Program-made: the position numbers and the translations under genes
Source of the DNA: Proteles cristata cristata
Lineage: Eukaryota > Chordata > Mammalia > Carnivora > Hyaenidae
Length of the DNA stretch: 64,000 bases
Assembly (NCBI GenBank): GCA_017311185.1
Contig: JAESUZ010001069.1
Coordinates: 62,001-126,000 of the forward strand
Direction of reading: 5' to 3'
Shown: one piece after another, positions 11,651 to 23,889 of the stretch
Layout: each line of letters starts with the position of its first letter
How positions within the stretch are numbered: position 1 is the first letter of the stretch
Notes under the pieces: generated by a model
What the model saw: the letters and a program-made list of their open reading frames with translations, nothing else
The model's database searches: none
What the model was told of the DNA's origin: nothing

Positions 11651-12548
11651 ACTAGTAATAAAGATTAATATTTGACTGAAGAAACATGAGATCATTGAGT
11701 ATGGCATAGAGAAGAAGCCATTTAGGAGAAAGACTGAAGCAGACTCCCATTAGGTACCATAAGTTTAACCCTAACCTTCCATCTACCCACTCGACAACTC
11801 AGGCCCATACCTGGTCATTCATAGCATCTCTACCCTGACCCAACCTATGTCCTTTTCTTGCCCCTCCCTCATTTCCCACTGAGAATTAATCTGTGACTTG
11901 GAACCAACATCTACCACAGCACTATCACATTTTATCATAGTTTCTATATTTTTCAAGTTTATTTTGTCATCAAACCCCAAGAGCCTGGTAAATACTCAGC
12001 ATGAGGAAAGCAATAATGAAGAAAAGAAGAGCAAATGAAGATAAGAAGAAGACAAATTCTATTTTTCTACTTGTTCTATGTTTATACACAGCAGTGAGGT
12101 TGCCTTATTAAGAATAATCACATTCTCCAGTGCATCTGCACAGTGTTCAAAATATCACAAGTTTAAATTTTTAAAAAATGAAATAACATTTGATAGTTAA
12201 GGTAGTGTTAATCACAGTGATAGCAGTAAAGACATTAGTGTTAATAGTGATTATGACTGCAAAAAAAGCAATTATGATTGCAATGCTAGTTTTGTGACAA
12301 CATATTTAATTTCTTCAGTAAAAAGTTACTGAGTGCCTACCACGTCACACTTTGAGATTTACATATTCTTTCAATCCAAAATACACATATGTCAATATGA
12401 TCAATGAAGAAACATGCTATAATGATACAATCCATTAAAATAATAAAATTTATTTATTGAGAAAACATTTATTGAGTGCCTATCATATGCCAGTACTATG
12501 TTAAGGATACAAAGCAATTCACCATTTAGTAATGATGGGGACAGAGAT
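11651..12548. other. Intergenic, possible L2 remnant at its end
   Basis: No gene seen. Near 12,450-12,520 the phrase 'catttattgagtgcctatcatatgccag' type text resembles the end of an ancient L2 or MIR element. Confidence 0.35.
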
Positions 12549-12560
12549 CATATATATATA

Positions 12561-12606
<46 letters not shown>

Positions 12607-12620
12607 TATATACATACAAT
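12549..12620. repeat. Interrupted (TA)n microsatellite
   Basis: A dinucleotide run of TA interrupted twice by 'gatgta'. Likely length-polymorphic. Confidence 0.95.
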
Positions 12621-13703
12621 ATTGATATATAATGAAAAAAATATACATGGAATTTTGAGTTCATAAAGTAGTGACCTGGTCTATTGTATAAAACCTTCTT
12701 CAAAGAGGTGAGGTTTGGACTGAAGTTCAAGATGAGTAGGAATGGCAAGGATAAAGACAGGGAGTACATTCCCATTAGGAAGAGCCCAGACTACCCATGG
12801 CTGGAGGAAGCACAGACACTTGGGAAACTAAAAAGGAGACTTATGTATATTATATAACATACAGCCAACATTACATATATTGCAAGGATACATAAATACT
12901 TAGGAACATACAACAAACATATTACAGTGAGTGCCAATACTAGGAACTAGAAGAGAATGGCCCAAAGAATTAGGAATCAAGACAGAAAAAAAAGAATTAG
13001 AACAATAATTATTGTGTGCAATAAACTTTAACTCAAGGCTCTGCACCTAAGACTAAAAATGAAGAAATGAAACAATTATCATTATTCTCAGAGATTAAAA
13101 AAACATAATACTATAGAAGTCATAGAGGGTCGTCCATCTCAGTAACAGAATGAAAGCACATGGACTAAAAGCACTTCCAGAATCAGATGGAACATGAATA
13201 TTTTAAAGAGTTTCTCTCATGAATCTGAAACTCTAAAGAAGCTCCAGAGTTTGCCACCCTTATTTCTATGATGCCAAAATTATACTGAAGGCCTAGCCAC
13301 TTCCACAGACTGTCTGTGTCAGTATCATGGTAGGAAATGGCCCATGTTCTCATATGTACAAATAGGCACCCAGTTCATCTCTCCCTGATCTCTTAAGTTG
13401 CTTGATCCAGGTCCATAGATTTTTTTAACTGTTTCTTAATTCCTTGATTCATTTATCTTGTCAACACAAGTAAATCACAAACTCTTAGAATAAAGACATA
13501 TCCAAAAATTACTTTCTTGAGATAGCTCGTCTTCCAAGCCAATATCTAAATACTATATAGACCTCAGAAGAGATTCCAAACACTCAAGAAAACTTCATTT
13601 TTCTCTTGACTGTCCCGCCAGGTAAATGATCTGGGCCGTGGGGCTCCCATTCCACAGGGAAAGACCACCCTTGACCCTGAGGTCCAGCTCATGAGAATTG
13701 CAC
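12621..13703. other. Intergenic, 3' side of the second OR52 gene
   Basis: AT-rich DNA lying downstream of the minus-strand receptor, so its 3' UTR should extend leftwards into it. No other gene recognised. Confidence 0.35.
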
Positions 13704-14666
13704 TCAGGTGGGATCAATCTGCTTGGGCCTCATCATTTTAAGCAGCTGCTCCCGTATCTGCTTGGTCTTGACCCCATAGACAATGGGGTCCAGTGCAGGG
13801 GGAAAGAGTAAGTAGAGATTGGCAAGGATAACCTTAGCAGCAGATGCTGTGGGTGGGCCAAAGCGCTGCATGACCACAGAAAGAAAGCCTGGTCCATAGA
13901 AGAAGAGGATGACACAGACATGAGCCGTACATGTGCTGCCAGCTTTAGCACGTGCCTCAGGTGAAGGAAAATGAATCACAGTCCTCACAATCTGCCCATA
14001 GGAGTAGGCAATAAAGGCAACATCCCCCACAGCAAGAAAGATCGCCACAGCAAAGGCATAGAGGTTATCCACAGTGGTGGCCCCACAGGCGAGCTTCACT
14101 ACTGCCATATGCTCACAGTAGGTATAGGCAATCATGTGAGAGCCACAGTAGGGCAGCCGACGGGCCAAGCTTGGAAAGGAGATGGTCAATCCCACACCTT
14201 GCAGCACTTCCAGGCCTCCAATCTTGGCAACAACAACCGGGGTAAGAATGCTTGCATAATGTAGTGGGTTACAAATGGCCACAAAGCGGTCCACGGCCAT
14301 GGCCACCAGTACTCCTGACTCCATAGCAGAGAATGCATGGATGAAGAACATCTGTAAAAGACAGGAGTGGGAGCTGATAGCTGTAGCACCAAACCAGAAT
14401 ATGGCCAGCATCTTGGGCAGAGTAGAGAGGGAGAGAACCAGGTCAACAAAGGAGAGCATAGCAAGAAAGAAAAACATGGGCTGGTGAAGGCTGCACTCAG
14501 TCTGGATCAGAAAAAGCAGGACACCATTCCCAGTCACTGCCAGGAAGAACATGAAGCAAAAGGGAAGTGAGATCCAAATGTGGGCAGCAGTCAGTCCTGG
14601 AATGCCAGCCAGGAAGAAAGTATGTGGGAAGTGATGAGAATTATTGGAAAGAATTGTGGTGATCAT
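13704..14666 (-). CDS. Olfactory receptor, OR52 family (possibly OR52X1-type)
   Basis: An intact 320-residue class I odorant receptor starting at a true ATG. Hallmarks: Asn-Asn-Ser glycosylation site near residue 8, FFLAGIPGL, GN in TM1, LHQPMFFFLAMLSFVDL in TM2, MAVDRFVAICNPLHY after TM3, YCEHMAVVKLAC in loop 2, SYGQIV in TM5, KAGSTCTAHVCVIL in TM6 and VYGVKTKQIRE after TM7. These patterns put it in family OR52. It is not the human OR52B2, OR52W1 or OR52L1 pattern that I remember. Human has a pseudogene, OR52X1P, between OR52L1 and OR56B4, so this could be the functional counterpart; that is inference from position only. Unusually, the TM7 NPxxY motif reads DPIVY here (codon GAC). A splice acceptor lies 24 bases before the ATG. 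No frameshift or stop. Confidence 0.93.
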   Translation of the reverse strand: MITTILSNNSHHFPHTFFLAGIPGLTAAHIWISLPFCFMFFLAVTGNGVLLFLIQTECSLHQPMFFFLAMLSFVDLVLSLSTLPKMLAIFWFGATAISSHSCLLQMFFIHAFSAMESGVLVAMAVDRFVAICNPLHYASILTPVVVAKIGGLEVLQGVGLTISFPSLARRLPYCGSHMIAYTYCEHMAVVKLACGATTVDNLYAFAVAIFLAVGDVAFIAYSYGQIVRTVIHFPSPEARAKAGSTCTAHVCVILFFYGPGFLSVVMQRFGPPTASAAKVILANLYLLFPPALDPIVYGVKTKQIREQLLKMMRPKQIDPT

Positions 14667-14690
14667 CTCACTTAGAAGAGTGAAGGGCTA

Positions 14691-14710
14691 CTACAAAGAA
14701 AGGAAGCAGG
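14691..14710 (-). promoter_or_regulatory. Probable 3' splice site of the OR52 coding exon
   Basis: The minus strand reads 'cctgcttcctttctttgtag' immediately before the putative exon start at 14,690, giving a 24-base 5' UTR before the ATG. A strong pyrimidine tract plus TAG is a convincing acceptor. Confidence 0.65.
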
Positions 14711-15519
14711 TTAAAGTCAGTGATGTGGATATTGGGAGCTCAAGATCTATGATCTCACTAACAACACCATCACCATCACTTTCCCCCCATAAGTCTCAGT
14801 AAACAGTCAAAAATGATTTTCAGTTTAGTTAATATTTTTGCAAGAACCTCAAACACAGAGGAGGCAAATCAGCTAGGTCCAGAGGGAAATGCACAGGACA
14901 AGAAGTTCAGAAACCAGTTTCCAGAATTTGATACCCTAATATATTCTATAACCTGGAGCACCTGACATAACCAGGTTTAAGTAGATGCCCAGGAATTAAT
15001 GTTAAATAAAAACCCTTCCCATCATCCTCACATTCCCAAGTTCCGAATGTTGGCATTGGATTTAATCAGGGCTGACCTTATACAGTCCTTTAGTCTTATA
15101 CCACTAACCTTCATCTGAAACTGCCAAAAATCCTAACACCTGGGAATTCCCTTAATTTAGAGATATCCCACTCCTCCAAACTTCACTTGATTCCCAGGTT
15201 ACAGAATAAATGGTCCCTGATGACTCCATCATTGATTAGGTTCTTCCTTGGATTATTCCCCAATCATTTCACAAATGAATATTTTGTTTCTCTCCCCAGT
15301 ATCTCTTCCTGTAGCTCCCTTCCTTTAAGGTGGTGGTATACAGAGGTAGACACAAAGTTCAGAGTTGTGGTGACCTGGAAAAAACAGAAGATCTTGGTAA
15401 TAACTGTCATGTGAAAGCCAAAGAATTCTAAATTGCACCAAATTATTGAGAACAGAAGAAAAAATGGGCAGAAATTCCCTCCAGTTCTATTTACCAAAGA
15501 ATTTCAAACAGTGTACAAA

Positions 15520-15660
15520 ATTATTCAGATCTGCAATATATCCTGTGCCAAATACTATTGTTTTGTAGGTTAGAAAACTTTAGTCTAGAAAGAAGGAAAT
15601 GGCCAAGGGTCACAGATCTATTTAGTGACAAAATCAGACAAGACCTCACATCCACCAATC
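15520..15660 (-). repeat. MIR fragment
   Basis: Order of 'gttagaaaactttagtc', 'ggccaagggtcacag' and 'agtgacaaaatcagac' is that of a reverse-oriented MIR core. Ancient. Confidence 0.5.
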
Positions 15661-16204
15661 CCTGATCCCTGAGCAAGGAGATCATCACCCTATCTCTGTG
15701 TCAGCAATGACTGTTCCAAGGCCAAGGAAGAACATCCGGGTCTGGGTGGCCACAGGTGAGCAGTAGAGGAAGCAAACAGCAAGGCAGATAAGGAAATATT
15801 TAGGGAGTATATGTCTCTCTAACACCCCTTAATACCTCCAGTGCCACAACTCTCTCACGTGAACTAAAAACACAAGGACACACAGAGGCCTGGATCTGGG
15901 GTCTGAGAGGGCTTTGGAGCATAAGATTCACATTCCAGGCAGAAAAGATGCAGTCGAGCTGATCTCAGTTTCAGTGACAGCAACAAGTGGTCTATAAGCA
16001 TGAGGGAAAGGAGCAGAAGTCACCATAGGAGCATAATCCAAGAAAGAAGAAACAGCACTGATTAAAATGACAAAGAACATTTTGGTTTTTTCTCCAAGAG
16101 AAATCACATGATTATTGCCCATACCTTTACCACAGCCACCAAGGAGACTATGTAACTTCAGGAGAAGGCATAAGGGCTGGGAAAATGGGAGATTAGATTA
16201 CACC

Positions 16205-16430
16205 TATAGTTCTAGTGTCATGGAATAAACTTTGGACCAAAAGTCAAGGTCCTGATTTGAGGTACTATTTATGCCATATGTCAGCTTTGTGACTGCAAGC
16301 AAAGCTAACCATTTTCAAGCCTTAGTTTCCTCACATGTGAAATGAATAAATTAAAGCCTACCTCACAGAAACATTGTGGGAATCCAATGAGATATAATAT
16401 GTGAAAATCCTTTGTCAAAAGCTGAAAATA
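16205..16430 (+). repeat. MIR element
   Basis: MIR landmarks appear in order: 'gtcatggaataaactttgga', 'agctttgtgactgcaagcaa', 'ccttagtttcctcacatgtg', 'cctacctcacagaaacattg' and 'aatgagatataatatgtg'. Nearly full length, diverged. Confidence 0.75.
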
Positions 16431-19039
16431 GTAATATTATTCTCACTCAATTATAAGAAATAAATAATTCATTTGTAGCAATCTGGTTAAGAGCAACAGA
16501 AACTTCAGTGATTCAGAGACAATGCATTTGATTTGACAAAGAATGATACGTTCATCCCATGGGTGGATGTTGTGTAGTAGTAATCCAGAGGCACACAGTG
16601 AAAAATACCATATCCTCCCCAACGCTGCTCCTTTCTTCCCTCCTAACCACAGGCTATTCCCCTCAACAGCCACAAGGAATGATGCAGTGTATGTTGGGGG
16701 TGTGGGGTGGGAGGATGGGTTGGATGGTACCAAGAAATGTGGTTCTGACCTCCTGAGCATCTGCTTCAAATAATCCTCAAAGCTGCCCATTCTTAAGCCT
16801 TAGCCCACCTGTGGAACATTACAGTATCTTCAGAACAGTTTAAGAAATAATTACCTCTGATCTCCCAACTGTCTCCTGAGGACCCGGCAAGTGTCCCTCA
16901 TTATAACCTTGTACCTCAAGGTTATATCTGATCCAGTAAGCTCAGCTCCTTTACTTCCATCAGGGAAGACAGTTATGGGAGGTAAGGGGTTCTGGAACCA
17001 GAAGAATCCAGGACACATACTGAAATGCCTCCATAATGTTTTCTTATGACTCATTCAAAGAGGAACAGATTTATAAATAGCTTATTATTGAGCCAGGATG
17101 GAAAAGATGTTTGCCTACTTGGGAGGAAGTAATTCTAACATACATGACCCCTCTCTTGACTATAACCATATAACACAAAAGGTCAAGATAGACTTCTGAT
17201 GATGTACACATCATCAATATTGGTGATATTTCCAATTTTCCCCAGTGATACCAAGCATTTCCATACTAGGCAGCCTATCAGATTATCCAGATCTGGAAAT
17301 GTTGGGGGAAAGCTAATTTGTGGATGAAGACTGTATGTGCCTACCCTTGGCCATTACTCACCAAAGAGCTGCACTGTTTAACCTACAGAAGGAGGAAAAG
17401 TTAAGCTACCAGTCAAATCCTAAGAACAGAGTATTTAATGGGCACCTTTTCAGGCATTGCCTGTAGGGATCCAAAATGAAGCTCCCACCATCCAGATACC
17501 AATTAGTACTTCTGCCTCTTCTTCAAACAAAGATTTAACAAGGTCTCTTCCTCTTATTGGGACCCCAGGGAACAGGCCCAGCAGGGAATATTTTGAGCCA
17601 CATACCCCAGGGTGCCATGTCAAGAGAGGGCCAAGGCCCTGCAGCCAGAAGCTAGGTGTGGCTTCCTCTCATAGGGAATGGGACCACCTGGTTTGATGAC
17701 CAAGATCAACAAATCTGATCTGATCTAGGGAGAGTGAGGAAGAAGATGGGTTGAGGGGGGGGGGGGTGCTGTGGTGGGCAACACCAGGACCAACATACAG
17801 CATTACCTAGATGACCCCTCCATGATATAGTAGAACCATGAGAGAAAGAATGGGTTAATAGCTATAAGCTTTTGTGAGAAAAAAGAACCTGGCCTAGGAA
17901 TAAGAATGAAGAAAATGTCCAGTGTCTGAACTCAAAACAGTAGGTACAAGGGTAGACCAAGACTTATAGGTGTTGCCATCCAAATGTCATGTCAACTTAA
18001 GTGAAATTACCTACAACTCTGTCCCTGCTCTCTACATTTGACTCTCATCTCAGCCACCAAAATCACTCCTGAAAACGATGCCAGATTAATCTATAGAGGA
18101 TGTTCAAGAGTATGAAGGATCTGGACATTGCCTTGGATTGAGAGAGCTTTGAAAAATTCAATGTGCACAGCTTACACAAGAGAACACTTGTGGCATGCAT
18201 GATATTTCATTGGGTTCTTCAAGCCCAGGAAGAAATTCCCTGTGAGGGAAAACTTATTTGTTTTATGAAACAAAAGAAAAAAATAAGACCAATGTGCAAA
18301 TTTATAGTTCAGAACTTAACAAAACCTTTGTGTCTTCAGAATGATAATCCCTTATCAGAAAGACAGAAGTATACACAGAGTATATTGGAAATGAACAGCA
18401 CAAGGTTTATTGGGAAGGGTCGGTACCCAAAATCAGGTCATCCATTTCTGACAGCCATGCTCTAAGGGTACTATCCAGTTCCAGAGGGGAAAAGAAGACA
18501 TAGCAGGTATCATTTCAGGTACAGCCAAGATTATGAACCTTAACATGAAACATTCCATTTTCTAACAGAGAAGTCAAGTTGGATAACAGTGGGCTTACAG
18601 CAGATGGTATCTCTGAAACTGTAAAGAGATGTATTATGAAGCAGAAAATATCAGCACAGAACCCTAGTGGAGGAGGGAGTAGGCAGGACAAGTAGCAAGA
18701 GCAATACAAAGTTCAGTCTAAGAGGCACTGGTAACAAACACAGGAACTTCAGCTGAGAAAATAAAGAAAAGTCTCAGAACTAAAACTCTAGATTAGTGTG
18801 AATATGGACTGCCTGACTGAAACTCTGAACACTCACCTTGTGCAAAACATCAAGAGACTGGAATTGGCCAAAGATCCAAAAATAGTCAAGGGATTGGAAT
18901 CAATAATTTACATCAAAAAATATATTTCCTGAGGTCCTCTTAAAATTTAAAACCCTTCTAAACAGGGTCAGATGGAAGATATACATCAAATTAAGGTGAA
19001 ACATGATCAAAGGTAAAGCAGAGGCATATGCAAGGACCT

Positions 19040-20848
19040 GTGACCAGTAAAACTTATACTATTTGCAGATAACATGATACCATACAAAGAAAACCCAAAG
19101 ACTCCACCAAAAAACTGCTAGAGCTGATAAATAAGTTCAGAAAAATTGCAGGATACAAAATCAATGTACAGAAATCAGTTACATTTCCATACACCAATAA
19201 TGAAGCATCAGAAAGAGAAATTAAGAAAACAATATCATTTACAACTATACCCAAAATAATAAGATATCCAAGAAAAAGCCTAACCAAAGAAGTGAAAGAC
19301 CTATCCTCTAAAATCTATGCAACACTGACAAAAGAAATTGAAGAGGACATAAAAGAAACAGAAAGATATTTGATGCTCATGGATTGGGAGAACAAATATT
19401 ATTTAAATGTCTATACTAAGCAAAGCAGTCTGCACACTTAATGCAAATCCTATCAAAACACAAACAGCATTTTTTTTTACAGAACTAGAACTAACAATCA
19501 TGAAATTTGTATGAAGCCACAGAAGATCCTGAATAGCCAAAGCAACCCTGTAAAAGAAAAGCAAAGCTGGAGGCATCACAATTCTGATTTCAAGTTATTT
19601 ACAAAGCTGTAGTGATCAAGACAAATAGTAATAACACAGAAATAGATACATAGATCAATAGAGCAGAATGAAAAATACAGAAATAAAATCACAATTATAT
19701 GGTCAATTAATCTTCAACAAAGCAGGAAAGAATATCCAGTGAATACATTGAATGAAGACATTCTCTTCAACAAATGGTGTTGGGAAAACTGGACAGCCAA
19801 ATGCAAAAGAACGAAACTGGGCCACTTTCTTACACCAATCATAAAAATAAATTCAAAATGAATTTCCAGATGACATATGACATATTCAATAAAGAGTTAG
19901 TATCAAAAATATATAAAAAACTCACAAAATTCAACATCCTGAAAACAAATAATCCAATTTAAAAATAAGCAGAAGTCATGAACAGTCATTTATATGAAGA
20001 AAACATACAGATGGCCAACAGACACATGAAAAGATGCTCAGCATCACTGATCTCAGCAAATTGCAATCAAAACTACAATGGATATCACCTCTCACCTGTC
20101 AGAATGGCTAAAATCAACAAAACAACGAAACAAATGTTGGTGAGGATGTAGAGAAAAAGGAATACTAGTGCACTTTTGGTAGGAATTCAAACTGATGCAG
20201 CCACTGTGGAAAATAGTATGGAGGTTCCTCAAAATTTAAAAATAGAACTACCATACAATCCAGTAATCACATTCCTGGGTATTTACCTAAAGAACACTAA
20301 AATCCTAATTCAAGAGGATATGTACACCCTTATGCTTATAGCAGTGTTACTTACTATAATGAAGATATTGAAGCAGTCCAAATGTCTTTTGATTAATTAA
20401 TGGATAAAGAAGATGTGGTATGCATATTGTTCAGCCATAAAAAGAATAAAATCTTTGCAACAAGTGTGGATGGAGCTAGACAGTATTATGCTAAGCAAAA
20501 TAAGTCAGTGAGAGAAAGACAAATACCATATGATTTCACCCATATGTGGAATTTAAGAAACAAAAGAGACAAGCAAAAGGGAAAAAGAGATACACACACA
20601 AACCAAGAACAGACTCTTAATTATAGAGAACAAACTGATGGCTACCAGAGGGAAGGTGCAGAGAGTGGGGGGGATGGGCTAAATAGATGATGGGGATTAA
20701 GGAGTGCAATTGTCATGATGAGCAGAGAGAGATGTATGGAAATGTTGAATTACTATATTGTACACCTGAAATTAATATATAACACTGTATGTTAACTAAA
20801 TGGAATTAAAATTAAAACTTAAAATTAAATTAAAAAAAGAAAAAGTAA
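19040..20848 (+). mobile_element. Decayed L1, ORF2 second half plus 3' UTR
   Basis: A 5'-truncated old L1. It starts near the ORF2 reverse-transcriptase motif region ('tttgcagataacatgatacc', where the FADD box has decayed) and runs through the ORF2 C-terminus and 3' UTR to an A-rich tail at about 20,815-20,848. Many stops and indels. Useful locally as an outgroup: its 'gatacaaaatcaatgtacag' keeps four A's where the young L1s at 47 kb and 54.5 kb have five. Confidence 0.85.
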
Positions 20849-21078
20849 GGGGATCCTGGGTGGCTCAGTCAGTTAAGCATCCGACTTCAGCTCAGGTCAT
20901 GATCTCAAGGTTCGTGGGTTTGAGCCCTGCGTCGGGCTCTGTGCTGACAGCTCGGAGCCTGGAGCTTGCTTCGGATTCTATGTCTCCCTCTCTCTCTGAC
21001 CCTCTCCTGCTCATGCTGTTTCTATCTCTCTTTCAAAAATAAATAAAACATTAAAAATTTTTTAAAAATAATACAAAA
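20849..21078 (+). repeat. Felid tRNA-derived SINE in an L1 tail
   Basis: Full-length copy inserted in the A-rich tail of the preceding L1. Head 'ggatcctgggtggctcagtc', core 'gcgtcgggctctgtgctgac', tail 'caaaaataaataaaac'. The 'gaaaaagtaa' text occurs on both sides as part of a target duplication. Confidence 0.9.
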
Positions 21079-21079
21079 G

Positions 21080-22485
21080 AAAAAAGAAAAAGTAAATGGT
21101 TAACCTATAAAAAGAGAGTGACCACCTAGTGGTGCTTTCCATGGGGCTGGAGACCGAGTACTTCTAGTCCCTAAGCCAAGCATGACATTCTAAGATCATT
21201 GGGGGCCATTGAGGGCTATGGCAGAAGACACCAAGCCTTGATATACATAGGAGAAAAGATTAAAAAGAGTCTCATGGAGGACCTAAGGAGTAGCCGAGAA
21301 GGACAAGGGCAACTCTGGGTTCCAATCTGTTCAACAGCCCAGGCCCCACGGGAGAGGAGAGGTTGTACTCTCAGCAACAAAGGCATAAAAGACAGGGATA
21401 GCCAAGAGAATAGAATACGTAAAAGACAGGGGTAGCCAAGACAATAGAATACGTAAAAGACATGGGTAGCCAAGACAATAGAAGCAGTTACAGAAGGCAG
21501 TTCTGTTTGGAGAGGATCTCTCCAGGACCTCCTAGCAGGGAGTAACCAGGGGCCAAGTGGACGGGAGGGCAGGGGGCTGTTTTCTTGCTCTGTGTTCCTA
21601 AATCTGGGTTCCATTTGCTCTGCCTCTCTTTCTCCCACTCCTTGGCTTTTTCATTTCGCTTCCTTCATTTAAACCTTCTGACCTTGGACCTCTCTTTCCT
21701 AAGATCTTCCCTACGGAGGCAAAAGCCTGAGATCTGGAAAACAAGTGAGAAAAAGGAGGTTGGCTGAGCTCTCCTCTGGCAGAGTAGAAACCCCTGCCTT
21801 ACAAAAGAGCAACCAAAGGCTGCCTCAGAGAGCCTGACACAGGAAAGGTATGCTATCAAAGCTGAAAGAACAGTGCCAGCAGGAGATCCTCCCATTTAAA
21901 TTATTGATCCAAGACCTGAAAAGACATAGCAATTGAATTTACCCATTTCTGATTTTTTAAAAATCAGGAACTAGAAATGGACATCAAATCATGTAAATAA
22001 TAGAGACCATTCATTAGAAAAGCATTAGCCAGCAGTACACTGAAGGGAAAGTTCTAAAGACATTCTCCTTCAAGTCCAGACCTAGACAGAGATGTTGTCT
22101 ATCACTGTTTAATTATATTGTTTAGAAACTTATAAATATTTTAATTTAAGACTCAAAATAAAGACTTACAATGTCAATCTTATCTAATGGTAGGAAATAC
22201 CTTCTTCTACCAAAAAAATGTGGAAAAATACTACTAAAAAACAATTTGCTTTGGAAAGCAAAAGAGCTGTATTTTGGGAAATGTCTTAAACAAATTTATC
22301 AGAAGGTTTCTTAGGTAATAGAAGCCAATTAGGAAATACAAAGAGAGACAAAAGTAATATTAATAGAAAAATCCCCCAAATATCTGTAACAAAAAGGTCC
22401 AAAACATAGATTACTGAAAAGAAAGAATCAATGGGTAAGGACATCAGTTTTCCCATAATTAATTTGTATTTTTAAATATAATACT
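21080..22485. other. Unassigned region with a short tandem repeat
   Basis: A moderately GC-rich part (21,110-21,900) is followed by AT-rich DNA. A 140-codon minus-strand frame (21,216-21,638) exists, but its middle is produced by the 34-bp tandem repeat and I see no homology, so I do not call it a gene. It might be an old LTR or internal retroviral piece; this is not established. Confidence 0.3.
21386..21484. repeat. 34-bp tandem repeat, about 2.9 copies
   Basis: Unit starting 'taaaagacaggggtagccaa' and ending 'aatagaatacg', at 21,386-21,419, 21,420-21,453 and a partial unit at 21,454-21,484. The copies differ at only a few bases, so the expansion is recent. Confidence 0.93.
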
Positions 22486-22490
22486 CCAGA

Positions 22491-22692
22491 GGTACCTGGG
22501 TGGCTCAGTCAGTTAAGCGCCTGACCTCATCTTAGGTTGTGATCTCCTGGTTTGTAAGTTCCATTCCTGCATCAGGCTCTGTCCTGAATGTGCAGAGCCT
22601 GCTTGGGATTCTCTCTCTCCCTTTCTTTGTGCCCCTCCCCTGCTTGTTCTCTCTCTCTCTCCAAAAAGAAATAAATAAACTTAAAAAATACA
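22491..22692 (+). repeat. Felid tRNA-derived SINE
   Basis: Diverged copy with 'gtacctgggtggctcagtca', 'atcaggctctgtcctgaa', CT tract and 'aaataaataaac'. Flanks 'taatactccag' and 'taatattccaag' are a decayed target-site duplication. Confidence 0.88.
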
Positions 22693-23192
22693 TGTAATAT
22701 TCCAAGAAAATAACATTTAAATTAATTAACATTAATTTAAAACATTTTTTAAGTTATAGCTAAGAATCTCCCTTACCATGTGGTAAATACATGATTCAAT
22801 TGGTAGTGACACTAAAAACAGAAAAGATTGTCCTGGGGGACAGTGACATTTGAAGGCTGTTGGAATTTAATATATGACTAAATAAGGGCATCAGAATAAT
22901 GGGGGAAAAAGGCTTATTTATGAATGGTGCTGGAACAATGGTTTAACTATTAGTGGGGTGAAATAAATGTAGATACTTTTTCACTCCATGTGAAAATTCA
23001 TTTAAAATTCATTTAAAAATTAAAATACATTTTTGTAAAGAACATGCTAATAAATATTTATTAAAATACTGGATTTTACATTATTAAAAGTTTAAAAGTC
23101 ATGAAATAATATTAAAAAGTACAATTGTTATGACCACATAAAAGTTTGTGTATGCATGTGTGTAAATCATTTTTTAGAAAAGATAGAATTAA

Positions 23193-23408
23193 AATTTTTT
23201 TTAATGTTTTATCTATTTCTGAGAGAGAGAAAGACAATGTGAGCAGGGGAGGGTCAGAGAGAGAGGGAGGAACACAATCTGAAGCAGGCTCCAGGTTCTA
23301 AGCTAGCTATCAGCATAGAGCCTGCTGTGGGACTCGAACCCACAAACCGTGAGATCATGACCTGAGCCGAAGTCAGATGCTTAACTGACTGAGCCACCCA
23401 GGTGCCCC
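23193..23408 (-). repeat. Felid tRNA-derived SINE
   Basis: Full-length minus copy, ending on the plus strand with 'gagccacccaggtgcccc'. The flanks carry 'agatagaatt' on both sides. Confidence 0.9.
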
Positions 23409-23889
23409 AAGATAGATAGAATTTAATGGAAAATGAATTGGAAATATTTCCAGACAATTCAACAGAGGTAATACCCTTAAGATATAATGAAAGTTTTTTA
23501 AAAAGGCATAATGAAATCTATACAAATTAATAAGCTGTACTCCACACTGAACACTTGAAAAACATTACTGCATTTAATACTACGAGGTAAGTTGCACATA
23601 AAGACAGAAAAGAAAATTAATGAGGAAGCCCATAAATGGAAAATAAATCTTTGAGAATGTCAAAGCTCATTCAACAGTGAAGTGAAAAATGAACCAAACT
23701 GAAATATCAATTTTTACTCACTCTATTAATAAAGATTTTTAAGTTAAATTTCCTAATTTGGAATGTGATGAAATGGATGGATGTGATGAAATAACACAGT
23801 CCTGAACAAACTCTGGGTGTGTAAAGTACTACAATGTCTCCATGAAGCAACATTTCAGTATATATTGATTATTTAAAATATCCATTTTC

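Larger units (their letters stand above)
14711..19035. other. Intergenic between OR52 and L1, no gene seen
   Basis: About 4.3 kb. Two MIR relics are listed separately. A run of 12 G lies at 17,755-17,766. Short open frames, such as 15,928-16,122 (-) with a hydrophobic stretch and 18,163-18,465 (+), match no family I know. Part of this should contain the upstream exon and promoter of the minus-strand OR52 gene, which I cannot locate by eye. Confidence 0.35.

Noticed and set aside
15928..16122. Small hydrophobic minus-strand frame
   Set aside because: Contains a membrane-like stretch but has no recognisable family and the length is expected by chance.
18163..18465. 100-codon frame 5' of an old L1
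   Set aside because: No motif, no promoter or splice signals seen; chance open frame is likely.
21216..21638. 140-codon minus-strand frame as a membrane protein gene
   Set aside because: Its hydrophobic repeats come from the 34-bp tandem repeat, and there is no homology or splice context.
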